Source: Vreelandella zhuhanensis (GTDB lineage: Bacteria > Pseudomonadota > Gammaproteobacteria > Pseudomonadales > Halomonadaceae). From it: DNA of 64,000 bases. The number at the start of each line of letters is the position of its first letter. Within the stretch, counting starts at the first letter, position 1. The notes below the pieces were generated by a model. The model was not told the DNA's origin, ran no database searches, and was given only the letters and a program-made list of their open reading frames with translations. The stretch covers positions 62,001-126,000 of the forward strand of contig NZ_WTKP01000007.1 of assembly GCF_009793355.1 (NCBI RefSeq), given 5' to 3'. Position numbers and translations under genes: made by a program. Of the stretch, positions 56,424-64,000 are shown piece after piece.

Positions 56424-56921
56424 ATGACTAGCCCTCGCATACTTTATCGTGCCGCCCTGTCGCGTGATGCGGCCGACCAGGCGGAAGTGTTTTACCATGC
56501 GGTGATGCAAGGCGCGACGGCACAATACGACTTGACTCAGCGCCAGGCCTGGGCTTCGGCACTGCCGCGAGAAGCCAGTGCCTGGGCGGTGCGTCAGGCG
56601 CTTTATACCACCCTGGTGGCTAGCTGTGACGGCCGTTGCGTGGCTTTTTTGGAGCTGGATATTCCCACAGGTCGCGTGGTCACTCTCTACGTCTGGCCGA
56701 CGTTGGCCGGGCGGGGCATCGGTACCACCTTGTTGATCCACGCCGAGCGCTTGTTGTTGGAGCATGGCATTCAGCATATCCAGATAGACGCCAGCCTGAT
56801 GCTTTGTGAACGGTTGCTGCGACGGGGCTGGCGTGATTTAGGTGAGGAATGGGTTGAGCGTGGAGGCGAGCGGTTGCGTCGCCACCATTTGAAAAAGCCA
56901 ATCGTGGCGGTAGAAACCTAG
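56424..56921 (+). CDS. GNAT-family N-acetyltransferase
   Basis: 165 aa. The acetyl-CoA loop is in LYVWPTLAGRGIGTTLLIHAE (R/QxxGxG), preceded by the usual beta-4 region CVAFLELDIPTGRVV. The C-terminal part (CERLLRRGWRDLGEEWVERGGERLRRHHLKK) fits family strands 6-7. Substrate unknown; close to the ElaA/YafP-like small acetyltransferases. Convergent with nadC, 13 bases between stops. Confidence 0.85.
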   Translation: MTSPRILYRAALSRDAADQAEVFYHAVMQGATAQYDLTQRQAWASALPREASAWAVRQALYTTLVASCDGRCVAFLELDIPTGRVVTLYVWPTLAGRGIGTTLLIHAERLLLEHGIQHIQIDASLMLCERLLRRGWRDLGEEWVERGGERLRRHHLKKPIVAVET

Positions 56922-56934
56922 GCGACGCCTGGCG

Positions 56935-57792
56935 TTAGGCTTGTGAGCGGGTCTGGGTGATACGCATGGAAAGGTCGATGGCTTTGATATCCTTGGTTAA
57001 TGCACCGCTGGAAATACAGTCAACGCCGGTCTCGGCAATGGCGCGCAGCGTGCTTGCGTCGACGTTCCCCGAGGCTTCCAGGACAGCGCGTCCTGCGGTA
57101 CGCTTGACTGCTTCGCGCATATCGTCCAGCGAGAAGTTATCCAGCATGATGGTATCGGCACCCGCGGCCAGTGCCTGATCGAGCTCATCGAACGTTTCCA
57201 CTTCGATTTCCACGGCAAGTTCCTTGGCAATCTTGTGAGCCTGGTTGATTGCCGCTTCGATGCCGCCACAGGCGGCAATATGATTTTCCTTGATCAGAAA
57301 AGCATCCCACAGACCGATACGATGGTTGTGCCCACCGCCGCAAGTCACCGCGTATTTTTGCGCTAAACGCATGCCGGGCAGCGTCTTGCGCGTATCCAGC
57401 AGGCGTACACCGGTATTGTCGATCAAGTTCACATAATGCCGTGTGGCTGTCGCGGTGGCGGAAAGTGTCTGCAACAGATTGAGTGCGGCACGTTCGCCGG
57501 TCAATAGACTGCGCGCCGGACCCTCCATTTCCACAAAGCGTTGCCCGGCTTCCAAGCTGTCACCATCCGCGGCCAGCCAGTGGAGCACCACACGGCTGTC
57601 CAGGCGGCGAAATACCTCATCGACCCAAGCAACACCGCATAGCACCGCAGCCTCTCGGGTAATCACATGAGCGGTGGCCCACTGGGTGTCGGGGATCAAT
57701 TCAGCGGTAATGTCCCCGGGGCCGACGTCTTCCGCTAGCAAGTGCGCGGCGCTGTTACGGATTTCATCGATAAGGGCGGTTTGATAATGCAT
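56935..57792 (-). CDS. nadC: Nicotinate-nucleotide pyrophosphorylase (carboxylating)
   Basis: 285 aa from ATG 57792 ([27 protein letters not shown]), with AAAGG seven bases upstream; a longer frame has no support. Conserved [39 protein letters not shown], the Glu/Asp pair in EVEVETFDE and MLDNFS. It makes NaMN from quinolinate and PRPP. Divergent from ampD, as in E. coli. Confidence 0.97.
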   Translation of the reverse strand: MHYQTALIDEIRNSAAHLLAEDVGPGDITAELIPDTQWATAHVITREAAVLCGVAWVDEVFRRLDSRVVLHWLAADGDSLEAGQRFVEMEGPARSLLTGERAALNLLQTLSATATATRHYVNLIDNTGVRLLDTRKTLPGMRLAQKYAVTCGGGHNHRIGLWDAFLIKENHIAACGGIEAAINQAHKIAKELAVEIEVETFDELDQALAAGADTIMLDNFSLDDMREAVKRTAGRAVLEASGNVDASTLRAIAETGVDCISSGALTKDIKAIDLSMRITQTRSQA

Positions 57793-57846
57793 AGCGTGCC
57801 TTTCAGCAGAAGGAATAACATATAGTTGAGCATTATAGGAAAAGTC

Positions 57847-58521
57847 ATGGCACAACGTCAGGGGGGTAAGGTGATCAAGCACCAACAAACCATCGAACAA
57901 AGCGCAGGCAATCAACGTTCCGTTCATCAGGGTTCAATCAATCAAGGATGGTGGGAGGCGGCTTGCCGGGTGGATTCGCCCAATCAGGATCAGCGCCCTG
58001 AAGGTGAAGTCTCGTTATTGCTCCTGCATGCTATCAGTTTGCCACCGGGGCAGTTTCATGGCGATGCAATAGAGGCCTTGTTCCTGAACCGCCTTGATCC
58101 TGACGCGGATAAATTTTTTAGCGAGATTGCACATTTGCGCGTCTCGGCACATTTGCTGATTCGCCGCGACGGAAAGTGTGTTCAGTTCGTCTCATTCGAG
58201 GCGCGGGCTTGGCATGCCGGGCGTTCGCACTGGTTTGATGCGCACGTTGAACAGTGGCGCCAAGCGCTCAATGATTTTTCCGTGGGTATCGAGCTTGAAG
58301 GAGATGACGAGACGCCTTTCACCCAGGCTCAATATCATGCCTTGGCGTGCGTCACTAAAACCTTGATGGACTGCTATCCTTCTCTTACACCCGAACGTAT
58401 TACCAGCCACGCCCAGGTGGCGCCACTGCGCAAGACTGATCCCGGACCGGCATTTGATTGGAAGTACTTTCGTGGTTGTCTGGCCAAGCAGCCCTCTAAA
58501 ACCTTTAAAACGGTAGTTTGA
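57847..58521 (+). CDS. ampD: 1,6-anhydro-N-acetylmuramyl-L-alanine amidase
   Basis: 224 aa from ATG 57847, with AGGAA six bases upstream; TTG 57826 is the alternative. Zinc ligands: His in [14 protein letters not shown], and His and Asp in [20 protein letters not shown]. About 40 extra N-terminal residues, Gln-rich, precede the usual start (E. coli 187 aa). Cytoplasmic, no signal peptide. It recycles anhydro-muropeptides and so controls AmpR-dependent beta-lactamase. ampE, its usual neighbour, is absent. Confidence 0.93.
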   Translation: MAQRQGGKVIKHQQTIEQSAGNQRSVHQGSINQGWWEAACRVDSPNQDQRPEGEVSLLLLHAISLPPGQFHGDAIEALFLNRLDPDADKFFSEIAHLRVSAHLLIRRDGKCVQFVSFEARAWHAGRSHWFDAHVEQWRQALNDFSVGIELEGDDETPFTQAQYHALACVTKTLMDCYPSLTPERITSHAQVAPLRKTDPGPAFDWKYFRGCLAKQPSKTFKTVV

Positions 58522-58880
58522 CTACAAGTTGCTGCGCCTTGGTCGTAAACTGCAATATGCTGGACAACCCTTATGTTGCAGTGCAGTACTTTGTTTTCGA
58601 TAGGCTTTTCCCGGCCTGCTGAATTGGCAGCGTGGCGACTTTGAGGTATCTTCTGCCTATACAAGGCGGTTATTTTTTAACATTTTTGTAGGTTTACTAC
58701 ATTTGAATTATGTAATTCGTTGAATATAGAGCCAAAATCTAATTCGGTGCTGTTGTTACCTGTTAGGGTTGATGCGCTGTACAACGATTTGTCATTGATT
58801 CACGGCGCAAGCGTTGCTATCGCCGGCTGGCCCTGAGGTTGCGGGGCCCTTGTCATTTATCGTCATTCGGAGAGACCTCT
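58522..58880 (+). other. 359-base gap between ampD and aceE
   Basis: No gene seen. At 58550-58581 CTGCAATAT and ATGTTGCAG form a 9-bp stem (one G-U), a weak ampD terminator. The centre (58665-58740) is AT-rich and holds the aceE promoter candidate and two inverted repeats. The last 100 bases are GC-rich leader up to CGGAGAG and ATG 58881. The pdhR gene found here in E. coli is missing. Confidence 0.6.
58687..58730 (+). promoter_or_regulatory. aceE promoter candidate with two dyads
   Basis: TTGAAT (58703-58708), 16 bp, TATAGA (58725-58730). GAATTA-TG-TAATTC (58705-58718) lies over the -35 and spacer, and TGTAG-N5-CTACA (58687-58701) directly upstream. Neither resembles the E. coli PdhR site. 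Placement suggests an unknown operator. Confidence 0.5.
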
Positions 58881-61553
58881 ATGAGTCTGGAGACAAGAGA
58901 AGATCTCGATCTGATCGAAACCACGGAATGGATGGATTCCCTGGAGTCGGTACTGGATCGCGAGGGTGAGGAACGTGCCCGCTACCTGATGACCCGCCTG
59001 GCGGACCGGCTACGCCGAGACGGGATGAAGGTACCCTTCTCGGTGACAACCCCGCACCGCAACACCATCCCGGTCCACCGCGAAGCGCCGATGCCGGGCG
59101 ACCTGTTCATGGAGCGGCGCATCCGCTCGATCATCCGCTACAACGCCATCGCCCAGGTGATCCGCAACAACCGTGCCTGCCCCGGGGTGGGCGGTCACAT
59201 CGCCAGCTTCATGTCGGCGGCGACCCTGTACGACGTGGGCTTCAACCACTTCTTCCGCGCCCCCAACGGCGACTTCGAAGGCGACCTGGTGTATATCCAG
59301 GGCCATGTGGCCCCGGGCATCTACGCCCGCGCCTTCCTCGAAGGCCGCCTGACCGAAGCGCAGATGGACAAGTTCCGCCAGGAAGTCGACGGCGACGGCC
59401 TGTCGTCCTACCCGCACCCCTGGCTGATGCCCGACTTCTGGCAGTTCCCCACGGTCTCCATGGGCCTGGGCCCGATCCAGGCGATCTACCAGGCCCACGT
59501 GATGAAGTACCTGCATTCGCGTGAAATGAAGGACATGCACGATCGCAAGATCTGGTGCTTCCTGGGCGACGGCGAGTGCGACGAGCCCGAATCGCTGGGC
59601 GCGATTTCCCTGGCCGGGCGCGAGAACCTCGACAACCTGATCTTCGTGGTCAACTGCAACCTCCAGCGCCTGGATGGTCCGGTGCGCGGCAACGGCCGGA
59701 TCATGGACGAGCTGGAAGGGGTATTCCGCGGCGCCGGCTGGAACGTGGTCAAGGTCGTCTGGGGCCGCCACTGGGACCCTTTGTTCGAGAAGGACAAGAA
59801 AGGCATCCTGCAAAAGCGCATGGACGAAGCGGTCGACGGCGAGTACCAGAACTACAAGGCCAACGGCGGCGCCTACACCCGCGAGCACTTCTTCGGCAAG
59901 TACCCGGAAACTGCCGAGATGGTCAAGGATCTGTCCGACGAGGACATCTGGAAGCTCAACCGCGGTGGCCATGACCCCTTCAAGGTGTATGCGGCCTACC
60001 ACGAAGCCACCCAGAACGCCGGCGGCAAGCCCACCGTGATCCTGGCGCATACCGTCAAGGGCTACGGCATGGGCGGCGGTGATGGCGAAGCCGCCAACGA
60101 AGCCCACCAGATCAAGACCATGGAACACGAGGCGCTGAAGACCTTCCGCGACCGCTTCGGCATTCCGCTGTCCGACGACCAGCTCAAGGAGGTGCCCTAC
60201 TACAAGCCTGAGGACGACTCCCCCGAGCTCAAGTACATGCACCTGCAGCGCGAACGCCTGGGCGGCTACCTGCCCAGCCGGCGCAGCGACTTCCAGGCGC
60301 TGGAGATTCCTGGGCTCGACCACAAGATCTTCGCCACCCAGACCGGCGGCTCCAAGGACCGCGAAGTCTCCACCACCATGGCCTTCGTGCGCATCCTCAA
60401 CGGCCTGGTCAAGGACAAGACCCTGGGCAAGCGCGTGGTGCCGATCATCCCCGATGAAGCGCGCACCTTCGGCATGGAAGGCATGTTCCGCCAGCTGGGC
60501 ATCTACACTTCCGAAGGCCAGAAGTACGAGCCGGTGGACAAGGGCCAGATCATGTTCTACCGCGAGGATAAGCAAGGCCAGATCCTCGAGGAAGGCATTT
60601 CCGAGGCCGGCGCCATGTCCGCCTGGATCGCCGCCGCCACCTCCTACTCGAACAACAACGTCACCCTGCTGCCGTTCTACGTCTACTACTCCATGTTCGG
60701 CTTCCAGCGCATCGGCGATCTGGCCTGGGCCGCCGGGGACCTGCAGGCCCGTGGCTTCATGGTCGGCGGCACTGCCGGGCGCACCACGCTCAACGGCGAA
60801 GGCCTGCAGCACCAGGACGGTCACAGCCTGATCCAGGCCTCCACCATCCCCAACTGTAGAAGCTACGATCCCACCTACGCCCACGAGGTCGCAGTGATCG
60901 TCCAGGACGGCCTGAAGCGCATGTTCGCCGACAAGGAAAACTGCTTCTACTACCTCACGGTGATGAACGAGAACTACGTGCATCCCGAGCTCGAGACGAT
61001 CCCCGCCGAGGACATTATCAAGGGCATGTACCTGCTGCGCGAAACCCAGGGTGACAAGGGCCGCGTCCAGCTGCTGGGCTCCGGCACCATCTTGCGCGAA
61101 GTCGAAGCCGCCGCCGACCTTTTGGCCAACGACTGGGGCATCGGCGCCGATATCTGGAGTGTCACCAGCTTCAACGAGCTGCGCCGTGACGCCCTGACCG
61201 TCGACCGTCAGGCCTTCCTGCACCCCGACGAGGACCCGGCCACGCCGCACGTCACCCAGTGCCTGAGCGGGCGCGAGGGGCCTGTGATCGCCTCCACCGA
61301 CTACATGAAGCTCTACGCCGACCAGGTACGCGCCTGGGTGCCCAGCGACTATACCGTGCTGGGGACCGATGGCTACGGGCGCTCCGACAGCCGCGAGAAG
61401 CTGCGCTACTTCTTTGAAGTGGACCGCCACTTCGTGGTGGTCGCCGCGCTCAAGGCCTTGGCGGATCGCGGCGAGATCAAACGCAAGCTGGTCGGGGACG
61501 CGATCAAGCAGTACGGCATCGACCCCGACAAGCCCAACCCGCTGACCAGCTGA
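58881..61553 (+). CDS. aceE: Pyruvate dehydrogenase E1 (homodimeric)
   Basis: 890 aa from ATG 58881 (MSLETREDLDLIETTEWMDSLES), with CGGAGAG upstream; a 14-residue longer frame is unsupported. The thiamine diphosphate motif starts GDGECDEPESLGA and closes in VVNCNLQRLDGPVRG. GVGGHIASFMSAATLYDVGFNHF and PFYVYYSMFGFQRIGDL are E1 blocks. It decarboxylates pyruvate and acetylates the AceF lipoyl groups. From about 59000 to 63660 nearly all third codon positions are G or C, unlike neighbours. That bias opens an 806-codon antisense frame here. aceF follows after 57 bases; no lpd gene. Confidence 0.97.
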   Translation: MSLETREDLDLIETTEWMDSLESVLDREGEERARYLMTRLADRLRRDGMKVPFSVTTPHRNTIPVHREAPMPGDLFMERRIRSIIRYNAIAQVIRNNRACPGVGGHIASFMSAATLYDVGFNHFFRAPNGDFEGDLVYIQGHVAPGIYARAFLEGRLTEAQMDKFRQEVDGDGLSSYPHPWLMPDFWQFPTVSMGLGPIQAIYQAHVMKYLHSREMKDMHDRKIWCFLGDGECDEPESLGAISLAGRENLDNLIFVVNCNLQRLDGPVRGNGRIMDELEGVFRGAGWNVVKVVWGRHWDPLFEKDKKGILQKRMDEAVDGEYQNYKANGGAYTREHFFGKYPETAEMVKDLSDEDIWKLNRGGHDPFKVYAAYHEATQNAGGKPTVILAHTVKGYGMGGGDGEAANEAHQIKTMEHEALKTFRDRFGIPLSDDQLKEVPYYKPEDDSPELKYMHLQRERLGGYLPSRRSDFQALEIPGLDHKIFATQTGGSKDREVSTTMAFVRILNGLVKDKTLGKRVVPIIPDEARTFGMEGMFRQLGIYTSEGQKYEPVDKGQIMFYREDKQGQILEEGISEAGAMSAWIAAATSYSNNNVTLLPFYVYYSMFGFQRIGDLAWAAGDLQARGFMVGGTAGRTTLNGEGLQHQDGHSLIQASTIPNCRSYDPTYAHEVAVIVQDGLKRMFADKENCFYYLTVMNENYVHPELETIPAEDIIKGMYLLRETQGDKGRVQLLGSGTILREVEAAADLLANDWGIGADIWSVTSFNELRRDALTVDRQAFLHPDEDPATPHVTQCLSGREGPVIASTDYMKLYADQVRAWVPSDYTVLGTDGYGRSDSREKLRYFFEVDRHFVVVAALKALADRGEIKRKLVGDAIKQYGIDPDKPNPLTS

Positions 61554-61610
61554 TCCGGTGCCCGGCGGGCCAGGCCCGCCGGCTCGACACGATTTGTAAG
61601 GAGCGCGACC

Positions 61611-63677
61611 TTGAGTAGCGAAATCATCAAAGTGCCCGACATCGGCGGCAGCGAGGATGTCGAAATCATCGAGATCGCGGTGGCCGAAGGCGACGTGATT
61701 GCCGCGGAAGACACCATGATCACCCTGGAATCCGACAAGGCCAGCATGGACGTGCCCGCTCCGAAAGGCGGCAAGGTTCTCAAGGTGCTGGTCCAGGAAG
61801 GCGATACGGTCTCGGAAGGCGACGAGATCCTCGAACTCGAAGCCGAGGGGGGCGGCGAGGAAGAGGAAGATACCGGGCCAGCCGAGTCTGAGTCCGAGGC
61901 GACGCCGTCATCGCAAGAGCCAGCGGCACCGCAGGCAGCGGAGAAACCCGCCGCCCAAAAGGCCGCCAAGCCAGCCGGCGGCAAGCAGACCGTGGATATC
62001 ACGGTGCCGGATCTCGGCGGCGAAAACGATGTCGAGATCATCGACGTGGCGGTGGCCGAAGGCGACGAGGTCAACGCCGAGGACGCCTTGGTCACCCTGG
62101 AGTCCGACAAGGCCTCCATGGACATGCCCAGCCCGCATGACGGCACTATCGTCAGCTTGACGGTCAAGGAAGGCGACAGGGTCTCCGAAGGCGATGTCAT
62201 CGGCCAGATGGAGATCGCCGGTGAGGGCGCCTCCGACAAGCAAGCGAGACCCGACGAGACCCAGGCGCCTGAGCCTGCTGAACCTGAAGAGGAAGCGGGC
62301 GAGGAAGCTGAACCTGAAGAGGAAGCGGGCGAGGAAGCTGAACCTGAAGAAGAAGAAGAGGGCAGCGGTGCGCCCGAACGCAAGGAAATTCGGGTGCCGG
62401 ACCTGTCCGGCGCCACGGATGTGCCGATCATCGAGATCGGGGTGGCGGCCGGTGACGAGGTCAATGAGGAAGATCCGCTGATCACCCTGGAGTCCGACAA
62501 GGCCTCCATGGACGTGCCTAGCCCTTACAAGGGCACGATCGTCGAGCTCACCGTCAAGGAGGGCGACACGGTCTCCGAAGGTGACGTGATCGGCATCATG
62601 GAAGTGGCGGGGGCCAAACCAGCCAAGAAGGCCAAGCCGCAGCCGGCCGAAAAGAGCGTTCCGGCGCCCACGACCGACAAGAAATCCGGCAAGGCTGAAA
62701 CGCCCCCCGGCACTCCCAGCCCCGAAGCCCAGATGGCCGCGCACAAGCCGCGCGACGGCAAACTAGTGCACGCCGGCCCCGCGGTGCGCATGCTGGCCCG
62801 TGAGCTGGGGGTCGACCTGGCATTGGTCAAGCCCAGCGGCCCCAAGGAACGGGTGCTGAAGGAAGACGTGCAGAACTACGTCAAGCAGGCGATTGCCCGT
62901 CAGGACAAGGCCGGTGCCGCCCCCGCTGCCAGCGGTGGTGCGGGCATCCCGCCGATTCCCGAGGTCGACTTCAGCCAGTTTGGAGAGATCGAAGAAAAGC
63001 CCATGGGCCGGCTGCTCAAGATGGGCGCCACCAACCTGCATCGCAGCTGGCTGAACGTGCCCCACGTGACCCAGTTCGACGAAGCCGACATCACCGAGCT
63101 CGAAGCGTTTCGCAAGGCGATGAAGGCCGAAGCGGAAGCCCAGGGCGCCAAGCTCACCCCGCTGCCGTTCATGGTCAAGGCCTGTGCCTTTGCGCTTAGG
63201 AAGTTCCCGCAGTTCAACGTTAGCCTGAAAGGCGATGGCGAGACGCTGGTGTGGAAGCACTACGTGCATATCGGCGTGGCGGTGGATACCCCGGCCGGGC
63301 TGATGGTGCCGGTGGTGCGCGATGCCGACCAGAAGTCGTTGATCGAGATCGCCAAGGACATGGCGGAGCTGGGCAAGAAGGCCCAGACCAAGAAGCTCAA
63401 GCGCGAGGAAATGACCGGCGGCTGTTTCACCATCTCAAGCCTGGGCTCGATTGGTGGCACGGCGTTCACTCCGATCGTCAATGCGCCGGAAGTGGCCATC
63501 CTCGGGGTGTCCAAGGCGTCAATGAAGCCGGTCTGGGACGGGGCCGCCTTCCAGCCGCGGCTGATGATGCCGCTGTCGTTGTCCTATGATCACCGGGCGA
63601 TCAACGGGGCGGACGCGGCGCGCTTCACCGCCTTCCTGGCGGAGGTGCTGAGCGATATCCGGCGATTGTTGTTGTAA
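61611..63677 (+). CDS. aceF: Pyruvate dehydrogenase E2, dihydrolipoamide acetyltransferase
   Basis: 688 aa from TTG 61611, chosen because AAGGAG lies about eight bases before and the protein begins SSEIIKVPDIGG with no other start nearby. Three lipoyl domains each with ESDKASM; the lipoylated lysines are about residues 43, 167 and 297. Acidic and Ala/Pro linkers separate them. The E3/E1-binding domain is at about 385-420 (VHAGPAVRMLARELGVDL). The catalytic domain ends with SYDHRAINGADAARF, where HxxxNG replaces HxxxDG, as known from Azotobacter. Core of the complex. Cotranscribed with aceE. Confidence 0.97.
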   Translation: MSSEIIKVPDIGGSEDVEIIEIAVAEGDVIAAEDTMITLESDKASMDVPAPKGGKVLKVLVQEGDTVSEGDEILELEAEGGGEEEEDTGPAESESEATPSSQEPAAPQAAEKPAAQKAAKPAGGKQTVDITVPDLGGENDVEIIDVAVAEGDEVNAEDALVTLESDKASMDMPSPHDGTIVSLTVKEGDRVSEGDVIGQMEIAGEGASDKQARPDETQAPEPAEPEEEAGEEAEPEEEAGEEAEPEEEEEGSGAPERKEIRVPDLSGATDVPIIEIGVAAGDEVNEEDPLITLESDKASMDVPSPYKGTIVELTVKEGDTVSEGDVIGIMEVAGAKPAKKAKPQPAEKSVPAPTTDKKSGKAETPPGTPSPEAQMAAHKPRDGKLVHAGPAVRMLARELGVDLALVKPSGPKERVLKEDVQNYVKQAIARQDKAGAAPAASGGAGIPPIPEVDFSQFGEIEEKPMGRLLKMGATNLHRSWLNVPHVTQFDEADITELEAFRKAMKAEAEAQGAKLTPLPFMVKACAFALRKFPQFNVSLKGDGETLVWKHYVHIGVAVDTPAGLMVPVVRDADQKSLIEIAKDMAELGKKAQTKKLKREEMTGGCFTISSLGSIGGTAFTPIVNAPEVAILGVSKASMKPVWDGAAFQPRLMMPLSLSYDHRAINGADAARFTAFLAEVLSDIRRLLL
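62281..62340 (+). repeat. Perfect 30-bp tandem duplication in the second AceF linker
   Basis: Two identical 30-bp units (62281-62310 and 62311-62340) encode the EPEEEAGEEA repeat, and a third begins at 62341 and then diverges. In frame, so the acidic linker length can change without harming the gene. Confidence 0.9.
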
Positions 63678-63706
63678 CAGAATTGTTTAAAGTAACGCTA
63701 CGTTAG

Positions 63707-64000
<294 letters not shown>

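Noticed and set aside
59010-61430. 806-codon open frame on the minus strand
   Set aside because: Exactly antisense to aceE, which has every E1 motif. The translation is low-complexity Val/Gly/His-rich, as expected from strong GC3 bias.
61406-62744. Two long minus-strand frames over aceF
   Set aside because: Products are Ser- or Phe/Leu/Arg-rich repeats, the complement of the acidic lipoyl linkers.
62800-63677. HxxxNG instead of HxxxDG in AceF as an inactivating change
   Set aside because: The same Asn occurs in active Azotobacter-type E2 enzymes.

Overview
The window reads as one contiguous piece of a gammaproteobacterial chromosome. Protein sequences and gene order point to Halomonadaceae or a close relative in Oceanospirillales/Pseudomonadales. 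Several blocks match, from memory, the gene order of Pseudomonas aeruginosa (nrdB-nrdA with a divergent rstA-rstB pair; ubiE-ubiJ-ubiB-hisE-tatABC; hslVU-SPOR-argS-priA-rpmE-maeB; nadA-bepA-tusA-like-perM-bcp-dapA-bamC-purC). Genus is inferred. I see no IS elements, prophage or CRISPR array. Nearly all of the sequence is housekeeping genes with short intergenic gaps.

Layout. 1-4.4 kb: a copper-resistance cluster with a minus-strand OmpR-type response regulator and a truncated sensor kinase, divergent from cupredoxin-copA-copB. The divergent gap carries two oppositely oriented 11-bp-periodic direct repeats that look like the regulator's binding sites. 4.4-11.3 kb: class Ia ribonucleotide reductase (nrdAB, with NrdR boxes) and divergent rstAB. 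11.3-18.8 kb: metR/metE (with a MetR box), ppk, hemB, elbB. 18.9-24.5 kb: tatABC, hisE, ubiquinone genes ubiB/J/E and a DUF971 gene, all on the minus strand. 24.5-31.4 kb: hslVU, a SPOR protein, argS, priA. 31.4-36.5 kb: rpmE, maeB, tesB, tadA, mltF, with a relic of a GGDEF protein between tadA and mltF. 36.6-44.6 kb: purL, radD, a MerR regulator fused in frame to DUF924, and a divergent Cu/Zn-type permease behind a classic 19-bp-spacer MerR promoter. 44.7-47.6 kb: scpA-scpB-rluB and two identical tRNA-Lys genes. 47.8-55.6 kb: nadA, bepA, a TusA-like gene, perM, bcp, dapA, bamC, purC. 55.6-64 kb: trmO, a GNAT gene, nadC, ampD, aceE-aceF and the start of adk.

The genes serve nucleotide supply (nrdAB, purL, purC, adk, hisE), NAD synthesis (nadA, nadC), methionine, heme and ubiquinone synthesis, protein export and quality control (tatABC, hslVU, bepA, bamC), peptidoglycan turnover (mltF, ampD), chromosome segregation and repair (scpAB, priA, radD), pyruvate oxidation (aceEF) and metal homeostasis at two separate loci. 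The least ordinary items are the MerR-DUF924 fusion, the GGDEF relic, the copper-regulator operator pair, and genes missing from otherwise conserved neighbourhoods (hisI, gcvR, ampE, pdhR, lpd).
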